Assembly: GCF_008370685.1 (NCBI RefSeq)
Contig: NZ_VTZU01000013.1
Coordinates: 1-64,000 of the forward strand
Reading direction: 5' to 3'
DNA from: Aquimarina sp. RZ0
GTDB lineage: Bacteria; Bacteroidota; Bacteroidia; Flavobacteriales; Flavobacteriaceae
Length of the DNA: 64,000 nt
Under the pieces are notes generated by a model. It was not told the origin of the DNA and did no database searches. It saw only the letters and a program-made list of their open reading frames with translations. Below are positions 1-8,834 of the stretch, one piece after another (the first letter of the stretch is position 1; every line of letters begins with the position of its first letter). The position numbers were made by a program, and so were the translations under genes.

Positions 1-121
1 AATATTCCCATTCTACTACTTTAGTGAGTCGTTCTAAAGGATCTCCTTGTTTACTAAGCTTTTCTAATCGATAACTTTCTGAAAATAAAGAAGTTGTTCC
101 TGTGCGTTTGTAACTATTCAT
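1..121 (-). CDS. IS5/IS1182-like transposase, N-terminal fragment (runs off the window)
   Basis: Reading leftward from an ATG at 121-119, the frame is open to the window edge and gives about 40 residues starting MNSYKRTGTTSLFSES, then a stretch with LEKLSKQGDPLERL and ending in VEWEY. The 'KxGDPLERL..VV.WE' pattern is typical of the start of IS5/IS1182-group DDE transposases, where it precedes the catalytic domain. Only the N-terminus is visible, so the catalytic residues cannot be checked. No terminal inverted repeat could be assigned upstream of the start. The family call rests on pattern recognition of one short stretch. Confidence 0.6.
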   Translation of the reverse strand, partial: MNSYKRTGTTSLFSESYRLEKLSKQGDPLERLTKVVEWEY

Positions 122-759
122 CTCACCTGTGTTTAGTCAGTAAAATACTATAACTATTTGATTAAAAATAAATTAATTTTAGAGGTAACCTATAGTAAAA
201 AGAGGCGGTTTTTCTAGCAAATCTTCGACTGTTCTAGAATTTACCTGATACAGAATACAATACCATATTCTAAAATAAAATTACCTGAAAAATAATTTCT
301 TTTTATTTCACATTTGAACTAAAAAAAATTGATTTAGTTTAGGTCGTGATTTCATTTAAGATAGTAGGTTTTATCCTAATTTATAGCATTCATAGAAGGA
401 ATCATTACTAATTACATGAACATTCTCAGTTTTTTTAGAGATCTTTACTGTTAATTTTTCAATACTATAAAACACCAATTTAAAATATCTTAATATCAGG
501 CTAATTTTAAGAGTCATTCTAAATAGAAGATAGTTATTATTTGTTTCGACAAAAAATCAGGGTAGCATAGTCAAAAATCAAAATAGTTTAAGCTGAATTA
601 AAACAACTTAATAACTTTTTAAACCTCAATGGTTATCAAGAACTATTTTATTACTTTTCTGTCCTTATAGCCATTGTTTTCATATAAGAAGCAATCGAAA
701 ACAAAACTTATAATTCTGACATCTGTTTATATTCAACGTAAATTATAAAAATCCCTTTT
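122..759. other. Intergenic, AT-rich, no gene seen
   Basis: This 640-bp stretch between the left-edge transposase and the first 162-bp repeat is rich in A and T, with stops in all frames. I see no ORF of note, RNA gene or terminator. It may include the outer end of the left-edge insertion sequence. Confidence 0.5.
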
Positions 760-921
760 ATACGATTTACAACTAAAAATTTCGCATATTCATCGTTTCT
801 TTTTCCTTTCTACTTCGTTTAAAAAATAAACCGTAGCTATAGCTATGCTTGATTTTTTTGCCTTGCATAAAGAAAAAATAATTCAATGAATTTATACGAA
901 TTTTTTAATCACAAATCGTAT
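760..921 (+). repeat. 162-bp dispersed repeat, copy 1 (MITE-like)
   Basis: The element begins ATACGATTT and ends AAATCGTAT, so its outermost 9 bp are an exact inverted repeat; the inverted similarity continues inward imperfectly (ACTAAAAATTTCGCATA against the complement of TATACGAATTTTTTAATCA). The centre holds an imperfect palindrome around CGTAGCTATAGCTATG flanked by A and T runs. Near-identical 162-bp copies lie at 35671-35832, 39052-39213 and 53486-53647. No ORF is carried. This copy has ACAACT where the other copies have ATAACT near the left end. Confidence 0.9.
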
Positions 922-1195
922 TACTCCAATATTCTCTACTATAATATTATTTATTTTCTTTAAGCATTCATAGACACACATAGAATCAAAAAATGAATAT
1001 CATCAGAAACACAGCCAAATTTCAGAAAAATGAGCCTCTTATCTGTGACTACAAATTTACCTTAGAGCATGTTTAAACTAAATTTTCGTGTGTTTTTTTT
1101 AATAAAAACTTGAATACCAAAACTTTACTACTGATAAAACAACATTATTCACACAATCTCAATATGACAAATAAACTAACCAACAATAGGAATAT

Positions 1196-1925
1196 ATGCA
1201 ATTATTTTTACCTAAGAAAACACGAAGTCATTATAAATTACGAGCTATTGTAGATGCCATTTTATAGTAACATAATACAGGTACTCAATGCATAATGTCC
1301 CAGATATTTTTCCAAAATGAAGTAGTGTATATTACTATTTTCACAAATGGCAAAAAGATAGAACGCAAGAAGAATTAAATACAGGGATCAATAAAATGGA
1401 GTGAAGTCGACAAGAAAAAGAACCAACACCTAGCTTATTATCTATTGATAGTCAATCCATAAAGCCTGATTTTTTACAAGTGAACCAAAAGAGGTTGACG
1501 GCAATAAAAAAATCAATGGTCACAAACGTAATATCATTACCGATACTGTAGTCTAATTTGGGGAGTTATTGTAGAAGCCGATAGAATAGTTGCTAACAAG
1601 GTCATTGAACCTTTATGATAGAATGGAAAAAACATTACCTGTCATGCCTACAAAACAACATTTATGAACCGGGTTGAAGAAAGTGTAATTGGACTTATAG
1701 TAGAAATATCATCGATCCTACATCAATAAAAGGATTCGTTTCCTTAAAGTAGAGAATAAGTAACTTAAATAACTTGGAATCTTTAGTCTCTATAGAAGGC
1801 TTTACAAAGACCACGAAAAAAAAGTAAAGAATCATTGATAGCACAGAAAGATCATCAAATGATTCCCAATATAATACTACAATTGATGAAAATCGTATTT
1901 ACACAGGCAATTATAGATTATGACA
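1196..1925 (+). pseudogene. Decayed IS5-family (IS1031/IS427-like) transposase
   Basis: Translating across frames recovers a transposase in order. MQLFLPKKTRSHYKLRAIVD at 1196 corresponds to the usual N-terminal 'LP...RG..R..R.ivnaIly' motif. It is followed by NTGTQ-like and VYYYFHKWQKDRTQEELN-like pieces, then LLSIDSQSIK, then (shifted frame) EVDGNKKINGHKRNIITDT, then WGVIVEADRIVANK, and a C-terminal trace RRLYKDHEKKVKNH. Internal stops (for example after DAIL and after KME) and at least two frameshifts make it non-functional. A possible left end is GAGCATGTTTAAACT at 1066-1080; no matching right end was found. The boundaries are approximate. Confidence 0.8.
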
Positions 1926-2215
1926 TATATAATAGCAATAAAATTAAACGAATATCAAAAACTGAGGATTACAAAAGCTGAAAAATAATCGATCTTCACT
2001 CTGAAATGAATCAATAAACAAACAAGTTTTTCTATCGCCATACAACCAAAAATAACAGAATTACCCATTTAAACCTTATAAGGAATTACGCATCATATTA
2101 ATTTAACAATCATTTAGATAGAGCTAATGATTGCTAAATTAATACGATCGAAAAATACTACTCAGAGAACTGAATGGGTAATCCAGAAAGATAATTCTTT
2201 AACAATAATTAGTCA
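1926..2215. other. Intergenic with a hairpin at 2102-2138
   Basis: There is no convincing gene. TTTAACAATCATTTAG (2102-2117) and CTAATGATTGCTAAA (2124-2138) are nearly perfect complements. The hairpin lies about 80 bp downstream of the minus-strand transporter stop and could end its transcript, but there is no clear T-run, so its role is open. Confidence 0.35.
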
Positions 2216-3232
2216 CTACACCGCATTCCCGAAGGCAATCACAATCACACCAAGAATCATGGCGCTTAACCCTAAATAGAGAAATTTCTTAGATTTTGAG
2301 CCTGCAGTATTCCATTCTCCAGTTAACACTCCTGTAATTATAGCTACTGCAACACAGGAAGTATTAAAAATAGCATACCCTACCGTATTACCTGATGACC
2401 CCAGCTTATAGGCTGCAAAAGCAAAAGTACCGGATGCCGCAAAATTTAATAATGCCATCACAAAAGTATACATCACATTTTTACCTGTGTGAACAGAACT
2501 AAATTTATTCCAAAGTTTTTTAACACTCAATTGATAGATAAAGTAAGGAACTACAAAGAGCGCTCCAGAAACATAAATAACAATCATAACCATTACAGCC
2601 GTGATCCATTCTGGATTACCAGCTTTTTGACAAGCTTCATGCAAGTAGGGTCTCCCAAAAGCATTTGCATAGCTAAATCCTGTAGCCAGCAATCCTCCTA
2701 CTACAGCTATTATGATTCCAATAGTCATTGAAGAAGATTTTGAAGTCACTTCCTGGCTATCATCTTTTTTATCATTTTCTTGTCGTAAAACTCCTGCTTT
2801 TCCATTAAAAAACACGCCAAGTAGCACAATAAGAATACCTATTAATATTATATAAAAAACATTCATAGGTGGCAAGCCATCTACCAAAAAAGGCAGTAAT
2901 GATCCAACAAGGATGACAGTTCCTATAAATATAGAAAAACCAAGAGATAAACCAATATAATTAATAGCTTTACCCCACATCATAGCACCGATACCCCAAA
3001 GAATGCTGGTAAATGCCATCAGGCCTAAAATCTTAAAAGGAATATTAGCAATTATTTCCTGAAAACCTTCAACCAGCAAAAAACCAGCTGTTATAGGAAT
3101 AATAAGCATATTGATAAAAAACATCATTCCCCAGGTATTCTCAAATTCATACCCTTTTGTATATTTTTCAGGTAAGGCATAAAGCCCAAGCATAAGACCC
3201 GCTAAAATGGCCAATATAATTCCTACAATCAT
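2216..3232 (-). CDS. RhaT-like sugar:proton symporter (DMT superfamily)
   Basis: This is a 338-residue polytopic inner-membrane protein with about ten hydrophobic helices in two five-helix halves, separated by a charged loop near residues 150-165 (ENDKKDDSQEV). Its length and the glycine-rich first helix (GIILAILAGLMLGLYALP) fit the L-rhamnose/proton symporter (RhaT) family. It is the last gene of the minus-strand agar run, 52 bp after aldose epimerase. The neighbours point to uptake of an agar monomer such as 3,6-anhydro-L-galactose, or of a related sugar, rather than rhamnose. The family is fairly sure; the substrate is inference. A hairpin at 2102-2138 follows the stop. Confidence 0.75.
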   Translation of the reverse strand: MIVGIILAILAGLMLGLYALPEKYTKGYEFENTWGMMFFINMLIIPITAGFLLVEGFQEIIANIPFKILGLMAFTSILWGIGAMMWGKAINYIGLSLGFSIFIGTVILVGSLLPFLVDGLPPMNVFYIILIGILIVLLGVFFNGKAGVLRQENDKKDDSQEVTSKSSSMTIGIIIAVVGGLLATGFSYANAFGRPYLHEACQKAGNPEWITAVMVMIVIYVSGALFVVPYFIYQLSVKKLWNKFSSVHTGKNVMYTFVMALLNFAASGTFAFAAYKLGSSGNTVGYAIFNTSCVAVAIITGVLTGEWNTAGSKSKKFLYLGLSAMILGVIVIAFGNAV

Positions 3233-3284
3233 AATTTTAGTTTTATTTAGATAATTTAGTGTACACTCGGTTTTACAATCTTAT

Positions 3285-4337
3285 TTATACATTGTAAAAT
3301 TTAAATATAGTTTTGCTTGTATAAGGTGCATCAGGATAGGTAATTCCTTTAGGAGCCTCTCCCAAATTTGCACTATTTGGATATCTATGTGTTTCACAAC
3401 AGAATGCTTTATACCTTCCGTATTGATCCCCATTTTCTCTTTTTAAAAGGTCTGAGGTAAAATATCCGGAATAAAATAACATTCCTGGTTCAGTAGTTGA
3501 CACATCCATGGCACGACCACTACCTGCGTGCTCAAAAGAAGCTACTTTTTTCAATTTAAAATCTTTTTCGAAAACAAAATAATTATCAAAACCTGTCTCC
3601 ATGTGGTCCAAAGCTTCACTAAATAATTTACCTTGTCTAAAATCTTCAGGTCTTCCGGTTAAGTCAACCACATCCAGATTATCAGGAATTCCTTTTTCAT
3701 CTGTTTTCAAGAAACCTTCAGAATGTATGGTTACTTTATGATTATGTACCGTTTCTTCAAAACCTGTTAGATTAAAATAGGAATGATTTGTTAACGAAAT
3801 TGGCGTAGCCTTATCTGTTTCGGCATAGTAAGAAATTATCAACTCGTTTTCATTGGTAAGAGTAAAATCGGTTTTCACTAAAACATTTCCTGGATATCCT
3901 TCTTCCATATCAGCACTATGGATGGTCATTACCAATGTAACTTGATCTGCTCCTTCTGTAACCTCTCCAGCTTCCCACATTCTTCTATCAAAACCCAGTA
4001 GCCCTCCATGCAGATGATTACCTCTATCATTTTGTGCCAGAGTATATTCTTTTCCTTCTAAACTGAACTTACCATCTTTAATCCTGGATGCGCATCTTCC
4101 TACTGTACCTCCAAAATAGGGTGCATTATCCTTGTAATCTTTAGAAAAATAACCATCAACATTATCAAAACCGCAAGTAATTTCGTGTAGGTTTCCTTTT
4201 GAGTCTGGCGTAAGAATCGAGGTTATGGTAGCCCCATAATCAGAAACTTTAACTATCATTCCATTTTTATTCGATAATATATATTGTGATACTTCCTGGT
4301 TATCGATAGCCCCAAAATTCTTTTTTTCAATTTTCAT
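3285..4337 (-). CDS. galM: Aldose 1-epimerase (mutarotase)
   Basis: At 350 residues it has the normal GalM length. Family landmarks are visible: VGRCASRI near residue 80, HLHGG near residue 110, the catalytic-histidine segment TNHSYFNLTG, and the C-terminal catalytic-glutamate segment CCETHRYPNSAN. It interconverts the alpha and beta forms of aldohexoses, mainly galactose, and there is no signal peptide, so it acts in the cytoplasm. In this operon it would handle the D-galactose released from agar beside AHG. It lies 46 bp after the cycloisomerase gene and 52 bp before the transporter, consistent with co-transcription. Confidence 0.88.
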   Translation of the reverse strand: MKIEKKNFGAIDNQEVSQYILSNKNGMIVKVSDYGATITSILTPDSKGNLHEITCGFDNVDGYFSKDYKDNAPYFGGTVGRCASRIKDGKFSLEGKEYTLAQNDRGNHLHGGLLGFDRRMWEAGEVTEGADQVTLVMTIHSADMEEGYPGNVLVKTDFTLTNENELIISYYAETDKATPISLTNHSYFNLTGFEETVHNHKVTIHSEGFLKTDEKGIPDNLDVVDLTGRPEDFRQGKLFSEALDHMETGFDNYFVFEKDFKLKKVASFEHAGSGRAMDVSTTEPGMLFYSGYFTSDLLKRENGDQYGRYKAFCCETHRYPNSANLGEAPKGITYPDAPYTSKTIFKFYNV

Positions 4338-4383
4338 ATTTTCAATGTATTAAGATGATAGTTAAAGTTAAGTGAGATGTATT

Positions 4384-5478
4384 TTATTTTTGTTTAAAGG
4401 GAGCTAGTTTTTCCCAGTTAAAGAATACTCCTACACCTGGAGTATCGGGAGCAACTGCTCTGTGATTTTCTACAACCAGCGGTCTTTGTGTGTATTCATC
4501 AATCGGAAAGCTGTGTACTTCCAGCCATCCTGCATTTTCCTGAGAGGACACTAAACTTACATGCAGTTCCTGCATCCCGTGAGAACAAACAGGTATGTTA
4601 TGTTTTTTTGCCAATGCTGCTACACGTAACCATCCCGTTACTCCTCCACAATTGGAAGCATCAGGCTGAATGAATGATAGTTTAGATTGTTCAAAAGCAT
4701 ATTCGAATTCATGAATAGTATGTAGGTTTTCGCCCATTGCCAATGGAAAATCTGTCTTTTCAACAATTTCGCCGTATCCTTTATAATTATCGGGAATTAT
4801 AGGTTCTTCAAACCAAGTGATATTACATTCTTTAAACCTATCAATTGCATCCAGCGCTTTATCTATACTCATAGAATAGTTAGCATCTACCATAAAGGTT
4901 ACATCTGGACCTATAAATTCTCTTACAGCTTTGATTCGCTCTATATCTTCATCCAGATTCTCTCTTCCTATTTTTATTTTTACCGCATTGAAACCGTTAC
5001 TAAGGTAAGTCTTCATGTTATCCAAAAGCTTTGGCAATGGAAATTGTAAATCAATCCCTCCGCAATACGCTTTACAGGTATTATCAGCCCCTCCAGCTAC
5101 TTTCCAAAGTGGTTGTCCTAGCTTTTTACAATGGATATCCCATAGTGCTATATCAATAGTAGAAATGGCAAAGGAAGCAATGCCTCCTCTGCCTACATAA
5201 TGTATATGCCATTCTAAGAAATCATAGATACCTTCAATATCCGAACCATCTTTGCCAAGTAATGCTTTTTCAAAATCATGATCAATCATCGCCTTTATGG
5301 CTCTTCCTCCTTTTCCTCCAGTATAGGTATATCCTGTACCCTTGCTACCATCTTTTAATGTTATCGTGACTGTAACCAGCTCAAAATGATAATGATCTCC
5401 ATGTTTAGCATCAGATAAAACTTCTGGTAAAGGCACCTCATATAGTTGGGTATCTATCTTTATAATTTCGTTATTCAT
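4384..5478 (-). CDS. Enolase-superfamily sugar-acid isomerase, probable 3,6-anhydro-L-galactonate cycloisomerase
   Basis: The 364-residue protein has the mandelate racemase/muconate lactonizing enzyme layout. The N-terminal capping domain is followed by a barrel with the base motif VKIKIG (KxK), metal ligands in [14 protein letters not shown] and MGENLH, and the opposite base region CSHGMQELH. The superfamily abstracts the proton next to a carboxylate. AHG catabolism uses such an enzyme to turn 3,6-anhydro-L-galactonate into 2-keto-3-deoxy-L-galactonate. The assignment rests on the adjacent aldehyde dehydrogenase, GH117 and GH2 genes. Another sugar-acid dehydratase is the main alternative. 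Spacing to the upstream dehydrogenase is only 19 bp. Confidence 0.75.
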   Translation of the reverse strand: MNNEIIKIDTQLYEVPLPEVLSDAKHGDHYHFELVTVTITLKDGSKGTGYTYTGGKGGRAIKAMIDHDFEKALLGKDGSDIEGIYDFLEWHIHYVGRGGIASFAISTIDIALWDIHCKKLGQPLWKVAGGADNTCKAYCGGIDLQFPLPKLLDNMKTYLSNGFNAVKIKIGRENLDEDIERIKAVREFIGPDVTFMVDANYSMSIDKALDAIDRFKECNITWFEEPIIPDNYKGYGEIVEKTDFPLAMGENLHTIHEFEYAFEQSKLSFIQPDASNCGGVTGWLRVAALAKKHNIPVCSHGMQELHVSLVSSQENAGWLEVHSFPIDEYTQRPLVVENHRAVAPDTPGVGVFFNWEKLAPFKQK

Positions 5479-5497
5479 CTATATTCAGATATTCTGA

Positions 5498-6949
5498 TTA
5501 TTTGTAATTTAAATAAAAAGTCTTCTTTTCTAAATATTGCTCAAAACCATATTTTCCATCTTCACCTCCACTTCCAGAGAGCTTATATCCATTATGGAAT
5601 CCCTGATGTTGTTCTCCATGACCTCTGTTTACATAGATTTCGCCATACTCTAATTCGCTATTACATTTCATAATAGTTTTCATATCTTTAGTAAATACCA
5701 TTGCTGCTAAACCATACTCACAGTCATTAGCATATCCTACAACCTCCTCAAACGTTTTAAACTTTAAAACAGGTAAGATCGGCCCAAAAGACTCTTCGTG
5801 TACAATAGTCATATCTTGAGTCACATCTGTAAGTACTGTAGGTTCAAACCAATATCCTTTTTCGAACTCAGCACCTTCAGGTCGTTTTCCTCCTGTAGTT
5901 ATAGTTGCTCCTTCTTTTACACTAACTGCTACTAAGTGTTCCATATGAGTAAGCTCACTTTTGTTTACTTTTGGCCCCATATCTGTATCTTCCAGCATTG
6001 GATCACCTACTTTAAGTGCTTTTACTTTAGCAACAAACTTCTCCATGAAAGCATCATAAATATCTTCTTGTACATACATACGCTCATTACAGGTACATAC
6101 TTGACCACAATTATCAAAACGAGAATGTAAGGCGGAATCTACAGCGGCATCAATATCTGCATCTGCAAATACTATAAAAGGAGCTTTTCCTCCTAGCTCT
6201 AACTGTACATGGGTTAGGTTTTGTGCAGCATTTCTTGCGATTTGCTGACCAACAGGTGTAGAACCTGTCATTGTTACCATTTTTGTAAGAGGGTGTTCTA
6301 CTAATGCATTACCCATTGCTCTTCCAGGTCCTGTTACGATATTAATTACACCGTCGGGAATCCCTACTTCTTTGGCAATATTACCAAGTTCCAGGGTAGC
6401 AAGTGGTGTTTCTGATGTTGGCTTAAGCACTAAAGTATTTCCTGCAACCAAAGCTGGTCCTAATTTTCTTCCAGCTAATGCCAGTGGGAAATTCCAAGCA
6501 GTGATAGCAACCACAACTCCTCTTGGAATTTTTTGTATCCAAATTTGCTCATCCTCATTATCAGAAGGCAAAATATCTCCTTCAATTCTTCTGGCCCACT
6601 CACAAGCGTATTGAATAAAAGTAGCTGTAACTTCTACTTCCATTGTAGCTACTTTTAGCAACTTTCCTTGTTCTTTTACTAATAACTTTGCCAGATACTC
6701 TTTTTTTGCCAAGATGGCATCCGCAAATTTATATAAAACTTCTGCTCGGTGGCGAGGAGTCGTTTTTTTCCAGGACTTAAAAGCTTTTTCGGCAGCTTCA
6801 AGTGCTTTTATACCTTCTTCTGCGGTTCCATTCTGAATAACAGCAACAACTTCTTCTGTAGAAGGACTAACCACATCTATAGTTTCTCCAGATTCAGAAG
6901 TGATCCATTCTCCATCAATAAATAATTGGTATTCTTTTATATTGCTCAT
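5498..6949 (-). CDS. NAD(P)-dependent aldehyde dehydrogenase, probable 3,6-anhydro-L-galactose dehydrogenase
   Basis: This 483-residue cytosolic protein is a full-length class 3-type ALDH. ITAWNFPLALAGRK is the cofactor-binding segment, TGSTPVGQ precedes the general-base glutamate in LELGGKAP, and the nucleophile is Cys285 in NCGQVCTCNE. EESFGPILPV lies near the C-terminus. Close relatives include lactaldehyde/glycolaldehyde dehydrogenases (AldA). Next to a cycloisomerase and GH117 the most likely substrate is AHG, oxidised to 3,6-anhydro-L-galactonate. Only 31 bp separate it from the SDR gene. The enzyme class is sure; the substrate is inferred from context. Confidence 0.82.
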   Translation of the reverse strand: MSNIKEYQLFIDGEWITSESGETIDVVSPSTEEVVAVIQNGTAEEGIKALEAAEKAFKSWKKTTPRHRAEVLYKFADAILAKKEYLAKLLVKEQGKLLKVATMEVEVTATFIQYACEWARRIEGDILPSDNEDEQIWIQKIPRGVVVAITAWNFPLALAGRKLGPALVAGNTLVLKPTSETPLATLELGNIAKEVGIPDGVINIVTGPGRAMGNALVEHPLTKMVTMTGSTPVGQQIARNAAQNLTHVQLELGGKAPFIVFADADIDAAVDSALHSRFDNCGQVCTCNERMYVQEDIYDAFMEKFVAKVKALKVGDPMLEDTDMGPKVNKSELTHMEHLVAVSVKEGATITTGGKRPEGAEFEKGYWFEPTVLTDVTQDMTIVHEESFGPILPVLKFKTFEEVVGYANDCEYGLAAMVFTKDMKTIMKCNSELEYGEIYVNRGHGEQHQGFHNGYKLSGSGGEDGKYGFEQYLEKKTFYLNYK

Positions 6950-6980
6950 TGTATTATTTTTTCTGATGTTTTTTAAAAAT

Positions 6981-7751
6981 TTATCTTCCCATCCATCCGC
7001 CGTCTACGACCATGATGGTACCACTCATATAACTGGCAGCTTCTGATGCTAAGAATACTACGGGACCAGCAAAATCTTCTGGATTCCCCCATCTACCGGC
7101 TGGTATTCTTGCTAGAATTGAATTTGCTCTATTAGGATCATTACGTAATGCCTCAGTATTATCTGTTGCTATATATCCAGGAGCAATTGCATTTACATTA
7201 ACACCTTTTCCTGCCCATTCGTTAGCAAAAGCCATTGTCAGCTGACCAATAGCTCCTTTACTAGCTGCATATCCAGGTACTGTAATTCCTCCTTGGAAAG
7301 TTAAGAGAGAGGCTGTAAAAATAACTTTACCATGCCCTCGATTTATCATCTCTTTTCCTAATTCTCTGGTAAGGATAAACTGTGCATTTTGATTCACTTC
7401 TATCACCTTATCCCAGTATTCATCAGAATGTTCTGCAGCAGGTGCTCTTAAAATCGTACCGGCATTGTTTACTAAGATATCAATTACCGGAAAATCTGAT
7501 TTTACTTCTTTAATGAATTCATATAAAGATTTTCTATCAGAGAAATCACATTGATAGGCTTTAAAATCTTTTCCCAGTGCTTTTACTTCTTTTTCTACAT
7601 CACTACCTTCTTTTTCAAGACTTGCAGAAACTCCAATAATATTAGCTCCTGCTTCAGCAAGACCTACAGCCATGGCTTTTCCTATTCCTCTTTTACAACC
7701 TGTTACTAAGGCTGTTTTTCCTTCTAAATTAAATTGGTTTAAAATACTCAT
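6981..7751 (-). CDS. SDR oxidoreductase, KduD-like (2-keto-3-deoxy sugar-acid C5 dehydrogenase/reductase)
   Basis: At 256 residues this is a classical short-chain dehydrogenase. The NAD-binding motif TGCKRGIG is near residue 17, NNAG near 95, the catalytic Ser lies in FTASLL, and YAASK supplies Tyr and Lys. The late segment IAPGYIATDN and the C-terminal VVDGGWMGR resemble 2-dehydro-3-deoxy-D-gluconate 5-dehydrogenase (KduD). In the AHG route, 2-keto-3-deoxy-L-galactonate is oxidised at C5 and then reduced to KDG. This enzyme and the neighbouring Zn-dehydrogenase can supply those two steps, this one most likely the reduction. That division of labour is inference. Confidence 0.78.
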   Translation of the reverse strand: MSILNQFNLEGKTALVTGCKRGIGKAMAVGLAEAGANIIGVSASLEKEGSDVEKEVKALGKDFKAYQCDFSDRKSLYEFIKEVKSDFPVIDILVNNAGTILRAPAAEHSDEYWDKVIEVNQNAQFILTRELGKEMINRGHGKVIFTASLLTFQGGITVPGYAASKGAIGQLTMAFANEWAGKGVNVNAIAPGYIATDNTEALRNDPNRANSILARIPAGRWGNPEDFAGPVVFLASEAASYMSGTIMVVDGGWMGR

Positions 7752-7770
7752 TTCTTAAGTTATAAGCTTT

Positions 7771-8787
7771 TTATTGTTGGCAATCCATTAATACTTTTAA
7801 TCCATTTGGATTTTTATCGATATTTTCGAAAACTTCTTGAATGTTTGACAGAGGTTGCACATCTGTAATCATATCTTCAAATGGTAATTCATTTGCTGTA
7901 ATTAGTGCAATTGCTTTTTCGTAGTCTTCTTTTTCATATACACGAGCACCTATTAATTTTAATTCTTTCCAGAAAAATTTGAATAAATTAACTGGTTTTG
8001 GTTGTCCGTGGATAGCTACCATAACAATGCGACCGCGAATCCCAGCCACTTCAGTCATAATATCCAATGCGGGTTGCACACCTGCTACTTCAAAAACTAC
8101 ATCTGCCAAACGACCATCCGTTTGCTCACGCACATATTGCACTAAATCAATTTCTGTAGGATTAACAGCGTCAAACCCTAATTCTTTTGCTTTAGAAATT
8201 CGTACTGGATTAACCTCCGAAATAATAACATTAGCACCAGCATCTTTTGCAACCATAGCTACTAATAAACCTATTGGCCCTCCTCCCAGCACTACTGCCG
8301 TTTCTCCAGAAACTAAACCACTTAAACGAACATCGTGAACTGCTACTGACAAGGGCTCGATTAAAGCAGCTAATTTTAGGTCTGTCTCTTCTTTTAGTTT
8401 GTGTAATGTAAATGCCGGAACATTCCAATACTGCTGCATTGAGCCAGGGCTATCAATACCTATAAATTTGAGATCTTCGCAAACGTGATTAAAACCTTTA
8501 TCTGAAGGTTTTACACCACGATCATCCAAAGGACGTACTACGACCTTATCACCAACCCCAAAGTCTGTAACTCCGGCTCCGATAGCATCAATTACTCCAG
8601 ACATCTCATGACCAATTGTAACTGGAATATCCACTCTTTGATCCATCATCCCGTGATAAATATGTACATCTGTACCACATACACCAGAATACGCTACTTT
8701 TATTCGCACTTCACCTTCTGAGGGGGCTTCGATTTCCTTTTCGATTACGCTGAAGGATTTATTACCTTCGTATCTAGTTGCTTTCAA
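7771..8787 (-). CDS. Zinc-type medium-chain alcohol/polyol dehydrogenase, probable 2-keto-3-deoxy-L-galactonate dehydrogenase
   Basis: The 338-residue MDR protein keeps the catalytic zinc ligands (Cys in SGVCGTDVH, His-Glu in GHEMSG) and the Rossmann motif LGGGPIGLL. In the segment that normally holds four cysteines for the structural zinc (after KVVVRPLDD) only one Cys is present, so the structural zinc is probably absent, as in some sorbitol-dehydrogenase-like members. Its place between the GH117 and SDR genes (47 and 19 bp away) suggests oxidation of the deoxy-sugar acid in AHG breakdown. Threonine or sorbitol-type dehydrogenase would be the default family label. Confidence 0.72.
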   Translation of the reverse strand: MKATRYEGNKSFSVIEKEIEAPSEGEVRIKVAYSGVCGTDVHIYHGMMDQRVDIPVTIGHEMSGVIDAIGAGVTDFGVGDKVVVRPLDDRGVKPSDKGFNHVCEDLKFIGIDSPGSMQQYWNVPAFTLHKLKEETDLKLAALIEPLSVAVHDVRLSGLVSGETAVVLGGGPIGLLVAMVAKDAGANVIISEVNPVRISKAKELGFDAVNPTEIDLVQYVREQTDGRLADVVFEVAGVQPALDIMTEVAGIRGRIVMVAIHGQPKPVNLFKFFWKELKLIGARVYEKEDYEKAIALITANELPFEDMITDVQPLSNIQEVFENIDKNPNGLKVLMDCQQ

Positions 8788-8834
8788 TATTATGTATATT
8801 AAATTACTTAATTATCGTATTTATTTTCTTCTCT

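Noticed and set aside
760..921. Target-site duplications of the 162-bp repeats
   Set aside because: Only one flanking base agrees on both sides in the four copies; that is too short to tell from chance.
1066..1080. GAGCATGTTTAAACT as a confirmed terminal repeat of the decayed IS5 element
   Set aside because: No inverted partner was found after 1925, so the element ends cannot be fixed.
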